Shown here: piece by piece, positions 22,429 through 33,235 of the stretch
How positions within the stretch are numbered: the stretch's first letter is position 1
How the letters are laid out: each line of letters starts with the position of its first letter
Assembly: GCF_002127325.2 (NCBI RefSeq)
Contig: NC_035436.2
Coordinates: forward strand, 83,511,716 to 83,575,715
Length of the DNA stretch: 64,000 bases
Source: Helianthus annuus
Taxonomy: Eukaryota > Streptophyta > Magnoliopsida > Asterales > Asteraceae
Direction: 5' to 3'
Program-made: the position numbers and the translations under genes
Notes under the pieces: generated by a model
Database searches by the model: none
Seen by the model: only the letters and a program-made list of their open reading frames with translations
What the model was told of the DNA's origin: nothing

Positions 22429-22470
22429 CTTCCCCCATCAGCTTTAGGATTTTTGGTTTGTTGCAGGTAG
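22429..22470 (+). pseudogene. BG1 acidic extra ORF, 3' end after CD
   Basis: Joining 12376 to 22429 continues the poly-proline frame for 13 more codons (LPPSALGFLVCCR) to a TAG at 22468-22470. This is the original C-terminus of the extra ORF. The 370 bp that follow, up to the gag ATG at 22844, are non-coding. Confidence 0.6.
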
Positions 22471-22843
22471 CGTTACTTTTGATGAGAAGACAGCTATTGA
22501 GCATGACTGCACAGCATTTTGAAGACCACATTTTGGCATTATAACTTTTGACATTTGATTTTTAGTTGTTGTATATGGTTAGACGATTCAGACAAGGGCG
22601 ATGTGACCCTTAGTCTCTTTTGATGTACGGTACATTTGTGAAACTTGTAAACACTGTATTTGTGGTCTTGGTTATTTGATAAGCTCAATCGTAGTATTCT
22701 CATTATATGCGTTGTTGAATTATTTGTTTTATGTTGTAACATGGGATGTTATGTGTTATGAGGTTGATGAATGTTATTACATGCGCATGTTACGTACTCA
22801 TTATATATAATATGACTTGACCAATACAATCTTCTTATAGAAG

Positions 22844-24250
22844 ATGCCACCACGAAGGGAAAACCTTCTGCCCACTACGGAGGCCGAATTGCAAGCAAGA
22901 ATTTCGCAAGCAATAGCTGACTATGAGGCCTCATGCGTGGAGACTAACGGGGGTACCTCAAAGGAACAACGTACCAAATGGTAATGTTTTAGTCGCTTGA
23001 GACACATTACGTTACATTTGGACATTTCATGTGCAATTGCTAATATTTCCTGTGAATAACATGGCTTGTACATGCTGCACTTTTAAGCAATTTCTAGACT
23101 GTAAACCGCTAAACTTTGATGGCACCGGGGGTGCAGTGGCGTATGTCCGATGGACGGAAAAGACCGACTCAGTGTTGCGAATGAGTAAATGCGCACCCGA
23201 GCAGCAATTTACCTACATTTCCGGGTTGTTTACTAATGGAGCACTCTCATGGTGGAATCTCCAAGTCCAAACCCTAGGAGAGGCAGCAGCTTACGCTATA
23301 ACTTGGACCGAGCTGAAAGAGCTCATGCGTAAAAAGTATTGCTCCAGGGACGAGATACAGAAGTTGGAAACTGAATTTTGGAACCTTAAAATGGATGGCC
23401 CCGAAATTCGTCGAGTATGTGCAACGATTCCATGATCTGTCTCATGTGGTACCATACATGGTTACGCCTGAATTCAAACGTGTGGAGCGTTTCATCTGGG
23501 GGTTGGCACCTCAGATTATGAGCATGGTAACCTCTTCAAAGCCTGCAACAATTACTGAAGCCATCGATCTGAGCGTGTCACTAACTGAGGAAGCCATCAG
23601 GCTAAACTAGTTTTCAAACTCTGACCCCAAGAAAAAGGAGACTCATGTGGAGTCCTCGGGAGAGAACAAATGGAAGTTCTCAAATTTTAAAAAGGGTACT
23701 AGCAGCACTAGCAGGAAGAAGGAGGTAAACCCACCAGTTGAAGCAAAAACTAGTGCTGAAGTCAAGGGAAGAGGATATATGGGAGTTCTGCCCAAGTGTG
23801 ATGTATGCCAGCGCTATCATTCTGGCCAGTGCAGATTAAGAAAATGTGAGTCTTGTGGGAAGACTGGCCACTCAAGAGATACATGCTGGGCTGGTGCTGG
23901 TGCTGGTCGTGGCAATCAAAGGGATTATGGAAATGGGAATGGAAACCGTCCGCAAGGAAATGGCGGAAATGGAAATCGTGGAATGGCGGGGAATCAAGCT
24001 GGTAACCGAGGAGCAGTCAAACAATCGAGCTGGTAATGGTAATGGGAATGGAAACGGTCGAGGACCAGGATGTTTTAACTGTGGAGTCGTGGGGCACTTC
24101 AAGCGAGAGTGCCCGAAACTCAACCAAGCTCAAGGGAGAGTCTTCAATATCGGTGCGAGGGAAGCTCGCCAAGATCCAAATGTCGTCACTGGTACGTTTC
24201 CTATTAATCAACGCTTTGCATCTGTGCTATTTGATATGGTGCCGACTATA
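22844..24250 (+). pseudogene. gag: BG1 gag, broken
   Basis: The ATG at 22844 starts MPPRRENLLPTTEAELQ (47 codons, stop at 22984). The gag core resumes at about 23060 with CTFKQFLDCKPLNF, SWWNLQVQTLGEAAAY and KKYCSRDEIQKLETEFWNLKM. The gap may be an intron (GT at 22981) whose acceptor has decayed. A one-base insertion near 23408 shifts frame before the VEYVQRFHDLSHVVPYM block. TAG at 23608-23610 interrupts it again. Three zinc-binding motifs follow (CDVCQRYHSGQC, CESCGKTGHSRDTC, CFNCGVVGHFKREC), the last in a shifted frame. The protein would have been particle-forming gag; it can no longer be made whole. Confidence 0.82.
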
Positions 24251-25494
24251 GTTTTGTATCGCTAGAATTTAAGAAAATGCTTGGGTTAACTACTAGTAAG
24301 TTAGACATTCCGTACTCAATTGAACTGGCTAATGGAAAGCTGGTTGAAACGAATGAAGTCATCAGAGGATGTGTAATAGAGCTGGGCGAACACGAGTTTA
24401 CACTGGATCTTCTGCCAGTCGAGTTGGGAAGCTTCGAGGTGGTAGTAGGGATGGATTGGTTGTTAAGTAACAGAGCCGAGATTGTATGTCACGAGAAGAC
24501 CATTCGCATCCCAATGGCAGATGGAGAAACGGTTGTGGTACATGGAGAGAAGCGCGATACGCCCTTAAGGATGATTAGCTATTTGAAGGCTAGAAAATGT
24601 TTGAATAGGGGATGTGTTGCCTTCTTGGCACACATCATTGATAAAGAAGCCACTGAGCCGAAGTTAGAAGACATTCCAGTTATGAAGGAATATTCTGAAG
24701 TCTTTCCAGAAGACTTGCCAGGATTGCCGCCTCAAAGGCAAGTCGAGTTTCATATTGACTTAGTTCCAGGCGTCGTGCCTGTAGCTAAGGCACCTTATCG
24801 ACTTGCACCTTCTGAGATCCAAGAGCTGTCAACGCAACTCCAGGAGTTGTTAGACAAGGTATTTATCAGACCAAGCTTCTCGCCTTGGGGAGCTCCAGTT
24901 TTGTTCGTGAAAAAGAAGGATGGTAGTTTTCGCATGTGTATCGACTACCGGGAGCTAAATAAGTTGACAATCAAGAACAGATATCCTTTGCCAAGGATCG
25001 ATGACATGTTCGATCAATTACAAGGTTCAAGTTTTTACTCAAAGATCGATCTACGATCAGGTTATCACCAGTTAAGGATACAAGAGGAAAGTATTTCCAA
25101 GACTGCTTTTAGGACTCGCTATGGACATTACGAGTTCCTGGTTATGCCGTTTGGTATGACAAACGCGCCAGCTATATTCATGGATTTGATGAACATAGTT
25201 TGTAAACCGTACCTCGATAAGTTTGTGATCGTGTTCATTGATGACATTTTTATCTACTCGAAGTCGAAAGAAGAGCGCGAACAGCACCTAAGGGCTATTC
25301 TAGAGCTGCTTAAAAAGGAGAAGTTGTATTCGAAGTTCTCGAAGTGCGACTTCTGGTTACGCGAAGTCCAGTTTCTTGGTCATGTAGTTAACGGAAATGG
25401 AATTCATGTGGGTCCCACAAATATCGAGGCTATCAAGAACTGGGAGACTCCGAAGACGCCGACCGAGATTCGACAGTTTCTAGGTTTGGCATGA
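24190..25494 (+). pseudogene. BG1 protease and reverse transcriptase
   Basis: The protease active site is destroyed. After VLF the sequence reads GAT-ATG-GTG at 24233, where a D-T-G codon run is expected, with a base lost so that the frame shifts. From 24277 the frame is clean through [53 protein letters not shown] and the catalytic [10 protein letters not shown]. It ends where a TGA at 25492-25494 replaces the glycine of the GLAGYYRR motif. RT itself therefore looks structurally complete, but it cannot be released by its own protease. Confidence 0.85.
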
Positions 25495-26191
25495 TATTAT
25501 CGCAGGTTTATTGAGGATTTCTCGAAAATCGCTCAACCTTTGACCTCTCTCACTCAGAAATACAAGAAGTTTGATTGGGGAGACAAGCAAGAAGAGGCCT
25601 TTCAGCTATTGAAAAACAAGCTTTGTGACGCGTCAATCTTATCTCTACCCGAAGGCACTGACGACTTCATGGTATATTGCGATGCTTCGCGTCATGGTTT
25701 GGGATGCAGCGTCAGAAGGTTATAGCATATGCTCTCGCCAGTTAAAGGTCCACGAGAAAAATTACACCACGCATGATTTGGAATTGGGCGCGGTGGTATT
25801 TGCATTCAAGATCTGGCGACATTACTTATATGGCACGCGATGCACAATCTATACTAATCACAAGAGCCTACAACACATATTTGATCAAAAAGAGCTTAAC
25901 ATGAGGCAAAGACGTTGGGTTGAACTATTGAACGACTATGATTGTGAGATCAAGTATCACCCAGGGAAGGCGAATGTGGTCGCCGATGCCCTGAGTCGAA
26001 AGGAAAGGATTAAGCCCATAAGGGTTAGGGCTTTGGAAATGATCATTCAAACGGACCTCTCATTGCGCATTCGTGCCGCGCAGAGAGAAGCACTCAAGGA
26101 AAGGAATGTTGAGAATGAGTATCTCCGTGGGATGGAGAAACAGTTGGTACCAAACGGGGAAGGAACTTTGTGCTTCATGAAACGAATTTGA
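25495..26191 (+). pseudogene. BG1 RNase H and linker
   Basis: After the TGA the same frame continues ([27 protein letters not shown]). It then loses frame around 25707 through short deletions before [15 protein letters not shown]. The next frame holds [18 protein letters not shown]. In it the expected Y-T-D-H is Y-T-N-H at 25856-25858, so a catalytic Asp is Asn. It ends at TGA 26189-26191, replacing the Trp of RIWVP. RNase H would be inactive. Confidence 0.82.
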
Positions 26192-26656
26192 GTTCCCTTG
26201 TTTGGTGGTTTGAGAAATGTTATTTTTGATGAAGCTCACAAGTTACGGTACTCGATCCACCCGGGAGCGGATAAATTGTACCAAGATCTAAAGGATTTAT
26301 ATTGGTGGCCAAAAATGAAAGGCGATGTTGCGATATATGTTGGCAAATGTTTAACTTGCGCCAAGGTAAAGGCCGAATACCAGAAGCCTTCAGGTCTCTT
26401 GCAACAATCTGAAATACCCCAATGGAAATGGGAACAGATTTCGATGGACTTTATAACGAAATTACCAAAGACGCCCAAGGGCCATGATAGGATTTGGGTA
26501 ATTATAGACCGTTTAACGAAATCTGCACACTTTTTAGCAATCAAGGAGAAGGATAACATGAGCAAACTAGCTGAGCTATACATGAGAGAGATTGTTGCAC
26601 GACATGGAGTGCCTCTCTCAATTATCTCTGATAGAGATGGACGCTTCGTGTCAAGG
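26192..26656 (+). pseudogene. BG1 integrase, N-terminal part before TRG
   Basis: The zinc-binding region ([29 protein letters not shown]) is followed by the first catalytic Asp (MDFITKLPK) and the second ([12 protein letters not shown]). The coding sequence breaks at 26656, directly before the ATTTG duplicated on TRG insertion. The remainder continues at 33808. Confidence 0.88.
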
Positions 26657-26661
26657 ATTTG
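26657..26661. repeat. Target-site duplication of TRG, left copy
   Basis: ATTTG, repeated perfectly at 33803-33807. Confidence 0.92.
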
Positions 26662-27229
26662 TGTTAGTGCATTCATCTGTCGTCTTCGTCTTATGTCAAG
26701 TCTCGGGTTTGTTGCGGTTTTGATCAAGGTTTATGTCATCATCTTTGATGATGACATCACATGAGTGACATCATCAACTAATCATTCACGTGAAAGTGAT
26801 CATTCTCACATAAGACAAATGAAACATGGTCCAATGAGAGGCATTTGTTTAATGGTCCAATCGATTGAAAGTGTAAATTGGAGGTTGACCGTTTGAAGAA
26901 CTATTATTTTATGCTTGGTCGTTTGAAGGAGTCACCGTTTGAATGGTGACCGTTTGAGGGCTGCCGTTTGAATTTGTAACCGTTTGAAAGATTTCAAACG
27001 ATAGGTTGAGTACTATAAATAGGATTCAAACTGTCATAATTTGTAACGGTCAAGTCAGTTGATACCGAAGTGCTGCCGGTATTTCCTCTCGCTGTAAACT
27101 TTGTCAATTGAATATAAAAGAGGATTAAAGTGATTTTCTAGTTGTTTTCAATTGCGTTTCTTAGTTTCCGCCTCTGAAACGTACGAGAGCTCTTCTGAAC
27201 GACTCATTAAGGTCGAAACCGGTCCTACA
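26662..27229 (+). repeat. TRG 5' LTR (568 bp)
   Basis: Ends are TGTTAG and CCTACA. It contains six CCGTTTGA(A/G)-type motifs, a palindrome (CGTTTGAAA/TTTCAAACG, 26981-27000) and a TATA box at 27013. It is followed by the PBS. Confidence 0.94.
27013..27022 (+). promoter_or_regulatory. TATA box in TRG 5' LTR
   Basis: CTATAAATAG lies 352 bp into the LTR, just after the CGTTTGAA motif cluster. The equivalent in the 3' LTR is at 33586-33595. Confidence 0.65.
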
Positions 27230-27232
27230 AGT

Positions 27233-27243
27233 AGTATCAGAGC
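27233..27243 (+). promoter_or_regulatory. TRG primer-binding site
   Basis: AGTATCAGAGC a few bases after the LTR resembles the initiator methionine tRNA complement, with one change from the usual TGGTATCAGAGC. Confidence 0.7.
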
Positions 27244-28820
27244 TCAGGACGAGGAGTTCTTTCCATATTCATCTTGAAAATCTGTTTTTCTACACCTTCT
27301 GTTCAAAACCGATACTTTTTACGGTTAAAATTGGTCCAAATCTTCAGATTGTGTTCGCAATTGACTTTTAACAAAGCCTTACAAGTTTCAGACTGAAAAT
27401 CGAACTAAAACTGATATAAAACTTCCTGTCCGTTTGAAATGGTTCGTGAAATGATGACGTCATAGAACCCTCCGTTTGAAACTGCTGCCTATCGTTTGAA
27501 ATTGGCTTCCAATCGTTTGAAATTGGCTTCCAATCGTTTGAAAAGAGATTCTGTCGTTTGAAAATAGTTCCTGGTCGTTTGAAAGTATCACTTCCGTTTG
27601 AACAATACTTTCCGTTTGAAATTGACTGCTTGAAATATTAAAAATGATCATGTGATAGGTGTCAGACCCTCGTAAATTGATACTAGTTTGCATGTGATTT
27701 ACTCATATATTTTGTCGGTTTGTGCCAGATTACATGTGAAATTGTGTTGGTTTTTATCAAAAATCAGAAGTCATATGATTCTTTGTCAGATTGGATCAGT
27801 ATTGCATGTGTTAGTTTTGGCCCAATCATATGTCAAAGGTTTAAGGTCCAATGAGCTATTAGATCATTGCTAATTGTAACAAGTTGGTGGCCCATAGTCT
27901 CTACATCAGTTTTATTAAAGTTGCTTGTGAGTAGTCATTTGTGAGGAGAATTGCATGTGAATTCGATAAAGTTGTCGGCTATCATTTAATGTTGAACAAT
28001 TAAAGTTGCCATGTGAATGTTGAATATTGTCAGTTAATAGATGATAAGGTCCAATAGAAATATTTTTTTTAAATAAAAAAAACGTTTGACATCAAAAAGT
28101 TAAAAATAGCCGGACATTCATTCATTGTGTCTATTAAAGATAAGGCCCTATCATATTATTTGGATCACTTGTCGGCTGTTAGTGGTATCATTTTGGTGGC
28201 CCATGTGATTAGTTGTTTTAAATGATCGTTGTGCATGTGAGATTTTGTCTTCTCAATATAGTTGGCTCAATCATCATCAAGTGTTAAAAAAAAATCATTT
28301 GGTTACACTGTTGGGGTCAAATATCCTCATTGATATAATTAGTTGCATGTGAAGCAAGTTCTCGGCCCATCTCGTCCCATCAAATTTGTTCAAAACAGTT
28401 TGAAGAAAAGTCAGTTTGTGTTGTGATTTGTAGCTCAGTTGGCACAAAATTCAAGTCATATCAGTTGGAAGTCGGGTAAGGTCATTTGAAAGTCCATCAG
28501 TTCGTTCGTAGTGAATCTAGTCGTTTGAGTTTAATCCGGGTCACAGTAGTTCGCGTGTTTTGACAACTCAATTCACATCAAATTCAGTCTGCACAGTGTG
28601 TCAAACTTCAGTCTACACAGAATTTTCATCAGTTCGAGTGTTCCAGTTTGCATAGAGTATCAGTTTGTTTCAGTTGCTTTGATAAGTGTTTTAAGTTGAT
28701 TGTGTTTTGTTTGTTTGTTCCAGGTGTTTCACGAGGAGAATCATTTCATTTGAAATGGGATCTAGTTTGAATTTGAGATTTCATTTTAAGCGACTGTCTC
28801 GATAAACGTGTTTCCGAATC
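27244..28820 (+). other. TRG long leader
   Basis: About 1.6 kb without a credible ORF. Nine further CGTTTGAA motifs are clustered at 27429-27625. The rest is AT-rich and rich in CATGTGA and TCATATG words. Loss of the expected N-terminal gag coding region somewhere in this interval is possible. Confidence 0.6.
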
Positions 28821-30209
28821 ATGGACTTAAAATTCTTTAATATGACTAGTGAAACAGTTAATAGAATAAATGTATTAAAGGAAGAATTTGATTTGTTTTC
28901 AGGTTATCCAGGAGAAAGTACAAAGAGTATCATTGAGAGGTATATTCATCTTGTTCGCTTAATGTCTGAGAAGGGTATTCAGAAAACACCAAATGAATGG
29001 GTTAAGAGATTAGCCAATTCCATACCTCAACAAGAATGGGGTACATATCTGTTGGAGTTAAAAAGAAATGGAGAATACTCTAGATTGTCAATTTGTCAAT
29101 TCATTAAAAAGCTTGAAGAACAAATGGAGAACAATGATGTGAATAAGAAGAATCAAGAAGAAAAATCCGTTTCATCCGATGAAAGTTCAGAAGAATCAAT
29201 TGTTGTTGATCAAACATCAACTGATTCTGGTTCTTCAGATGAAAGTTCCAAAAGAGCATTCGTTTTTTATCAAACATCATCTAACTCTGGTTCTTCAGAT
29301 GATAGTTCTGACAAATCAGTAGAGTTTGACCAATCACCAACTGATAATAGTAGTGTTAACGAGAAGATTATTGAAGCAGAAAAGGTGACTGAAGCTAAGA
29401 AAGTTGTTGAAGTTGAAAAAATCATAGAGATCGAGAAGATCGTTGAAGTCACAAAACCCTGTCTTACATGTTTAGAGTCTTGTAAACAATGTATAGAGAA
29501 AGACGAGAGGTTTAGTGAGTTAAAAAAGTTGAAAGAACAATTGTTATTTGATGTAAAGAACTTGAAAAAGTCGTATGATGTATTGAATAGGCATGTGAAT
29601 GGTCTGGAGAAGACTAACTCAGAAAGAGAAAAAGCTTTGAAGATGATGAATGCTACATTGATGACAAAGCAGAAAGAGATCAACTTGTACATTGAAGAAT
29701 GTGCAAAATGGAAGAAAGAGTTGGATAATGAAGCAGCTGAGAATGAAAGAATCAGAAGACTGCTGCAAAGTTACAAAGGTTGTGACTACATAATCGATAG
29801 AATTTATCCGACAGTTGAAGGTTTTGAGGCATTTAAAGATGAACAGCCAAAGAAGAAGAAGGATACTGGTAAGAAACAGGGTGTCTGTTATAATAAGTGT
29901 CTGCCTCCGATTTGGGAAGGGTACTCACCTAGAAAACCTAATGAGGAAGAACTAAAACAGGCGGTCAATATTAAGATAGAGTCCGAGATAACCGATGTTT
30001 TACCAGACAATATTGACGTCACGTTCACAGCGTCCGACACAGATCATGAGTCCGATTTGATAAAACGAGTGGTCGATCAGGTGTTGGAAAAGGATGAGGA
30101 GTCTGAGTCAAAGTCCGAGTCCGAAAGTTCGTGTCAGTCAGTCGAGAGTTCGAGTTCGTCCGAAAAGAGTTCAAAATCATCGGGAAAATGGGTAGTAAAG
30201 AGTTTTTGA
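28821..30209 (+). CDS. gag: TRG gag, N-terminal frame
   Basis: The 462-codon ORF begins MDLKFFNMTSETVNRINV. It contains part of the UBN2-type copia gag (EFDLFSGYPGES, IIERYIHLVRLMSEKGI, WVKRLANSIPQQEWGTYLLEL). It lacks the first hundred or so residues usual for the family. Then come a Ser/Asp-rich acidic segment with repeated SSDESS and SSDDSS patches, a short Cys cluster (CLTCLESCKQC) and a long probable coiled coil (LKKLKEQLLFDVKNLKK). It ends at TGA 30207-30209 and overlaps the next ORF by 79 bp. The two frames together look like one ordinary gag. Confidence 0.78.
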   Translation: MDLKFFNMTSETVNRINVLKEEFDLFSGYPGESTKSIIERYIHLVRLMSEKGIQKTPNEWVKRLANSIPQQEWGTYLLELKRNGEYSRLSICQFIKKLEEQMENNDVNKKNQEEKSVSSDESSEESIVVDQTSTDSGSSDESSKRAFVFYQTSSNSGSSDDSSDKSVEFDQSPTDNSSVNEKIIEAEKVTEAKKVVEVEKIIEIEKIVEVTKPCLTCLESCKQCIEKDERFSELKKLKEQLLFDVKNLKKSYDVLNRHVNGLEKTNSEREKALKMMNATLMTKQKEINLYIEECAKWKKELDNEAAENERIRRLLQSYKGCDYIIDRIYPTVEGFEAFKDEQPKKKKDTGKKQGVCYNKCLPPIWEGYSPRKPNEEELKQAVNIKIESEITDVLPDNIDVTFTASDTDHESDLIKRVVDQVLEKDEESESKSESESSCQSVESSSSSEKSSKSSGKWVVKSF

Positions 30210-31279
30210 TATCAAAATCTAATTTGAATGATGAAACATTTGAAGTTGTGTATACTTTGAATGATTCGGACAAATTATATTTTGATAAAGAGTTTCCAAT
30301 AAGAGGTGTTAAACCAGAAATGATTAAAAAGGTTTTCAAACTAACAGAAATTAATATTTCTGAAATAAAAGATGAAAATCTTATTGTAAAACCTAAATTT
30401 TACAATTCAAGAGTTCAACAACGACTAAACAAGAAAAAAGGTTACAATTCTGGTTCTGGTTTTCAAAAGAAATCAAACCAAAATCGTAGCTACAAAAAGA
30501 AAGGACTTGGTTTTACTCCACCAGAAAACTATAAAAACGGAAAATTTTCTAAAACAAATACAAAATTTGTTTCAGGTACAAGCTCGGAAGAGGAAGCAAA
30601 AAGCTCATTCTGGAAACAAACAAATCAAGAATTTCTTGCCGAGAAGAAAAAGAATGGAGCTTTTGTGAAGAAAGAAACAAGAACCTGTTTCCGATGCAAT
30701 GAAGCTAGTCACATTGCATGGAACTGTCCAAAAGCGACAAACACAAAACAGGGAGTTTCTGGAAAACTGAAAGAAGTTGTTGTTGATAAAACCGAACCAC
30801 CAACTGAAAAATTTAAAGTTTTCAAAAATTCAACATTTGAAGTTGGTGAGTGTTCGAAGAGATTTTACAGGCGAAGTGTGAAACTTGACAACCAAAAATG
30901 GGTTGTTAAGAAATCTGAGGTAAAATCTGGTGATGAATCTGATTCCACAAAATCAGAGGAGCCACAGTTTGATGAAAGTGATGAAAACTCAGTTCCTTCA
31001 ATGGATGATGAGAACTTTCCACCATTGAGGACTGAGAATTTTAAAAGAAAAGTTGGAAAGACTGAAATCTTAAATCAGGGTTATTCTGAAAAGGATTATT
31101 TTGATGTTGAGAAAGCATTTAATGGGAAAGTTAAGAAGATTTTCGGAAAGATGGTCGATGGGAAGGTGAAAGGGGTAAAGGATTTCTACGCTAAAAAGAA
31201 AGCAACTTACACCCCAACTAAATCCGAATTGAAATCACCCAAGGCTGGTCAGGCTTGGGTGGACATTTTCTTCGATTGA
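30131..31279 (+). CDS. gag: TRG gag, C-terminal frame with zinc knuckle
   Basis: This frame lies -1 relative to the upstream ORF. Real homology probably begins near 30188, after a G GGA AAA heptamer, with FLISKSNLND and FPIRGVKPEMIKKVFKL. A basic region precedes the CCHC knuckle CFRCNEASHIAWNC (coded near 30690-30731). The chain ends GQAWVDIFFD at 31279. In related copia elements protease would follow; here only non-coding DNA does. The first ATG of the ORF (30131) is probably not a start. The product is likely the nucleocapsid end of gag, made by frameshifting, or else a simple indel broke one gene. Confidence 0.75.
   Translation: MSVSREFEFVRKEFKIIGKMGSKEFLISKSNLNDETFEVVYTLNDSDKLYFDKEFPIRGVKPEMIKKVFKLTEINISEIKDENLIVKPKFYNSRVQQRLNKKKGYNSGSGFQKKSNQNRSYKKKGLGFTPPENYKNGKFSKTNTKFVSGTSSEEEAKSSFWKQTNQEFLAEKKKNGAFVKKETRTCFRCNEASHIAWNCPKATNTKQGVSGKLKEVVVDKTEPPTEKFKVFKNSTFEVGECSKRFYRRSVKLDNQKWVVKKSEVKSGDESDSTKSEEPQFDESDENSVPSMDDENFPPLRTENFKRKVGKTEILNQGYSEKDYFDVEKAFNGKVKKIFGKMVDGKVKGVKDFYAKKKATYTPTKSELKSPKAGQAWVDIFFD
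30182..30188 (+). promoter_or_regulatory. Candidate -1 frameshift slippery site
   Basis: In the frame of the first gag ORF the codons read TC-G GGA AAA, a canonical X-XXY-YYZ heptamer. A -1 slip here leads directly into the second gag frame, and the next codon is ATG at 30188. The first frame would stop only 19 bases later. Confidence 0.4.
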
Positions 31280-33235
31280 AAAACCTGACTTGCCGGAGAT
31301 CCCAAGTTTGTAATCGTGGATCAGGAATCGGCATCATTCATGTATTATGAGTTTGTATGAAAAATTCTTAAAATTGTTAAAAATTTACAGGTTAAAGGAC
31401 TACGCCGGAGCTTCCAGGTTGGTAAGTGCGAAGCAGGAATCGGCATTCTGATTGGTAAACTGGTTTGTGTAGAAGTGATATACCTACAAGTGATATTGTT
31501 TGGTTATTTTTACAAGTGGTACAGATTGCTTGATTGCAAAACGGTAAATCAGGGACATTAAGTTGTACTTGATTTACTACATTTGATAAAATTGACAAGA
31601 TGATGAACCATATCCCCGTACTTAAACAAGTGGTAAAAACAAACTCATTTTCCGGAAAAATCATTTTGATTAAAACAAACTTAGGTGTTTTGAAATCTCA
31701 ATGAGAAAATGGTTTGTGAAAGGGGGAGTTCAGATTGTTTATGCCTAGTGAATGGCGAATTGATGCGATTTGATATCGGTTGTCATATTTCTGTACAGTT
31801 TGTTTTCAATTTTCTTTAATGTGTTTGCATTTTAGGGGGAGTAGAAATTTAAGAAAATCCAAAAACATAAGAAAATTTGAAAAAGCCAAAAACATGATAA
31901 AAACCAAAAATGAGTTTGTTGTGTAAAAGAGGAAATGATAGTACATCAGTGAGCTGTCACAACATGCTAAAGAATTGGAAAGTTTAAAAGTGATAAACAA
32001 TCTTACTGAGGATGTGCCAGTAGATTTTTGCACATTTAGTAGATTGTGACGAGATATAAACTTAAATTTCAAACTTGCTTATTCTGTGGGTTAACAAAAC
32101 TGCTTGGATATATAGGTAACCCCTGAAATCTTGTTTGAAAGATCCCTTATTCTAAGATACTAGGTCTTTATGCTCAGTGATATCTAGGGTATTATCCCGG
32201 GACTTCTGCTGTATGGAAGTACTGACCTAGTCCCCGGATAATACTTTCTACAAATGCTTGAAAAAGCGCCGCCCTCAGCAAATCGATGAAACAATAAAAT
32301 TGATAGTCATTGCTGTTGTAAAAAAGATCCTCTAAAGGGGACCCACCAAAAGTCGAGCCGCCATCTCTCTGCTGAACGGAAGTTCTGACCTGAGCTCTGA
32401 CGGTTTCGCACCTAACCCCTTACAGATATCGTCTGTGGTATACTCACCTGTAAGACTGAATATTGGGATCTGGATACGGGAGTATATTCAAGTAGTGGGA
32501 CACACAGATAAGTTTAAGTTCTTAAAACATTGATATCGTATCTCGGATCAATTGAACTTTGTGTGAAAATTTAAGTGGACAAACATACTGACAATCTAAG
32601 TGAATTGTTTAGAACTTAAAATGAAATGAAGCTTAACGGTGTTTGTGACATGTCTCAAAACTGATATGATCCTCTTACACGAACTCACAAAAATATTGTT
32701 TGTAAATATTTTCTTTACTGCATTACTTTTTCTTTCAGAAAATCCAAAAAGATTTTGTGTGTGTTTTAGCATAAACTTTTGAAAAATTCAAAAAGATTTT
32801 CGACAACTGGTATTGAAGAGCTAATTTTCAAAATTCCGAGTGCTAAACATGGTGAGCAATATTTGAGGGGGAGTGTATGTTTGGAATTAAATGTTTTCAT
32901 AATCTAACCTTATAGTGGTTCATCAGATTGGAAAATCAGTGTTTGTTTTGAAGGAAAGTCTGAATTAGTGCGAGTGTTTATGTTTGAGATATATATGTGA
33001 GAGAAATTTACTTTGAGGTAGAGCTTTTGCAGGATAAGATGAGAAGTTGTTAGAAGGAAAGCCAGACAACGATCCTAAAGCTGATGATGCTGATGATCTG
33101 AAGAAATGCCAGCATATCGCAAGGGGGAGTCTGAAGACCTGCAAGAAAAGACTGAGAGTTAAGCCTAGAGACAGATCAAGACTGAAGATTGTGAAGACTT
33201 GACACTTAAGACTCGTCAACATCTGAGGGGGAGTC
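31280..33235 (+). other. TRG 3' non-coding region with five polypurine tracts
   Basis: GGGGGAG tracts occur at 31720, 31834, 32864, 33121 and 33225. The last ends two bases before the 3' LTR and is the functional candidate. A 15-bp stem with one mismatch (32189-32203 with 32230-32244) lies midway. No pol motif is visible in any frame. Confidence 0.75.
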
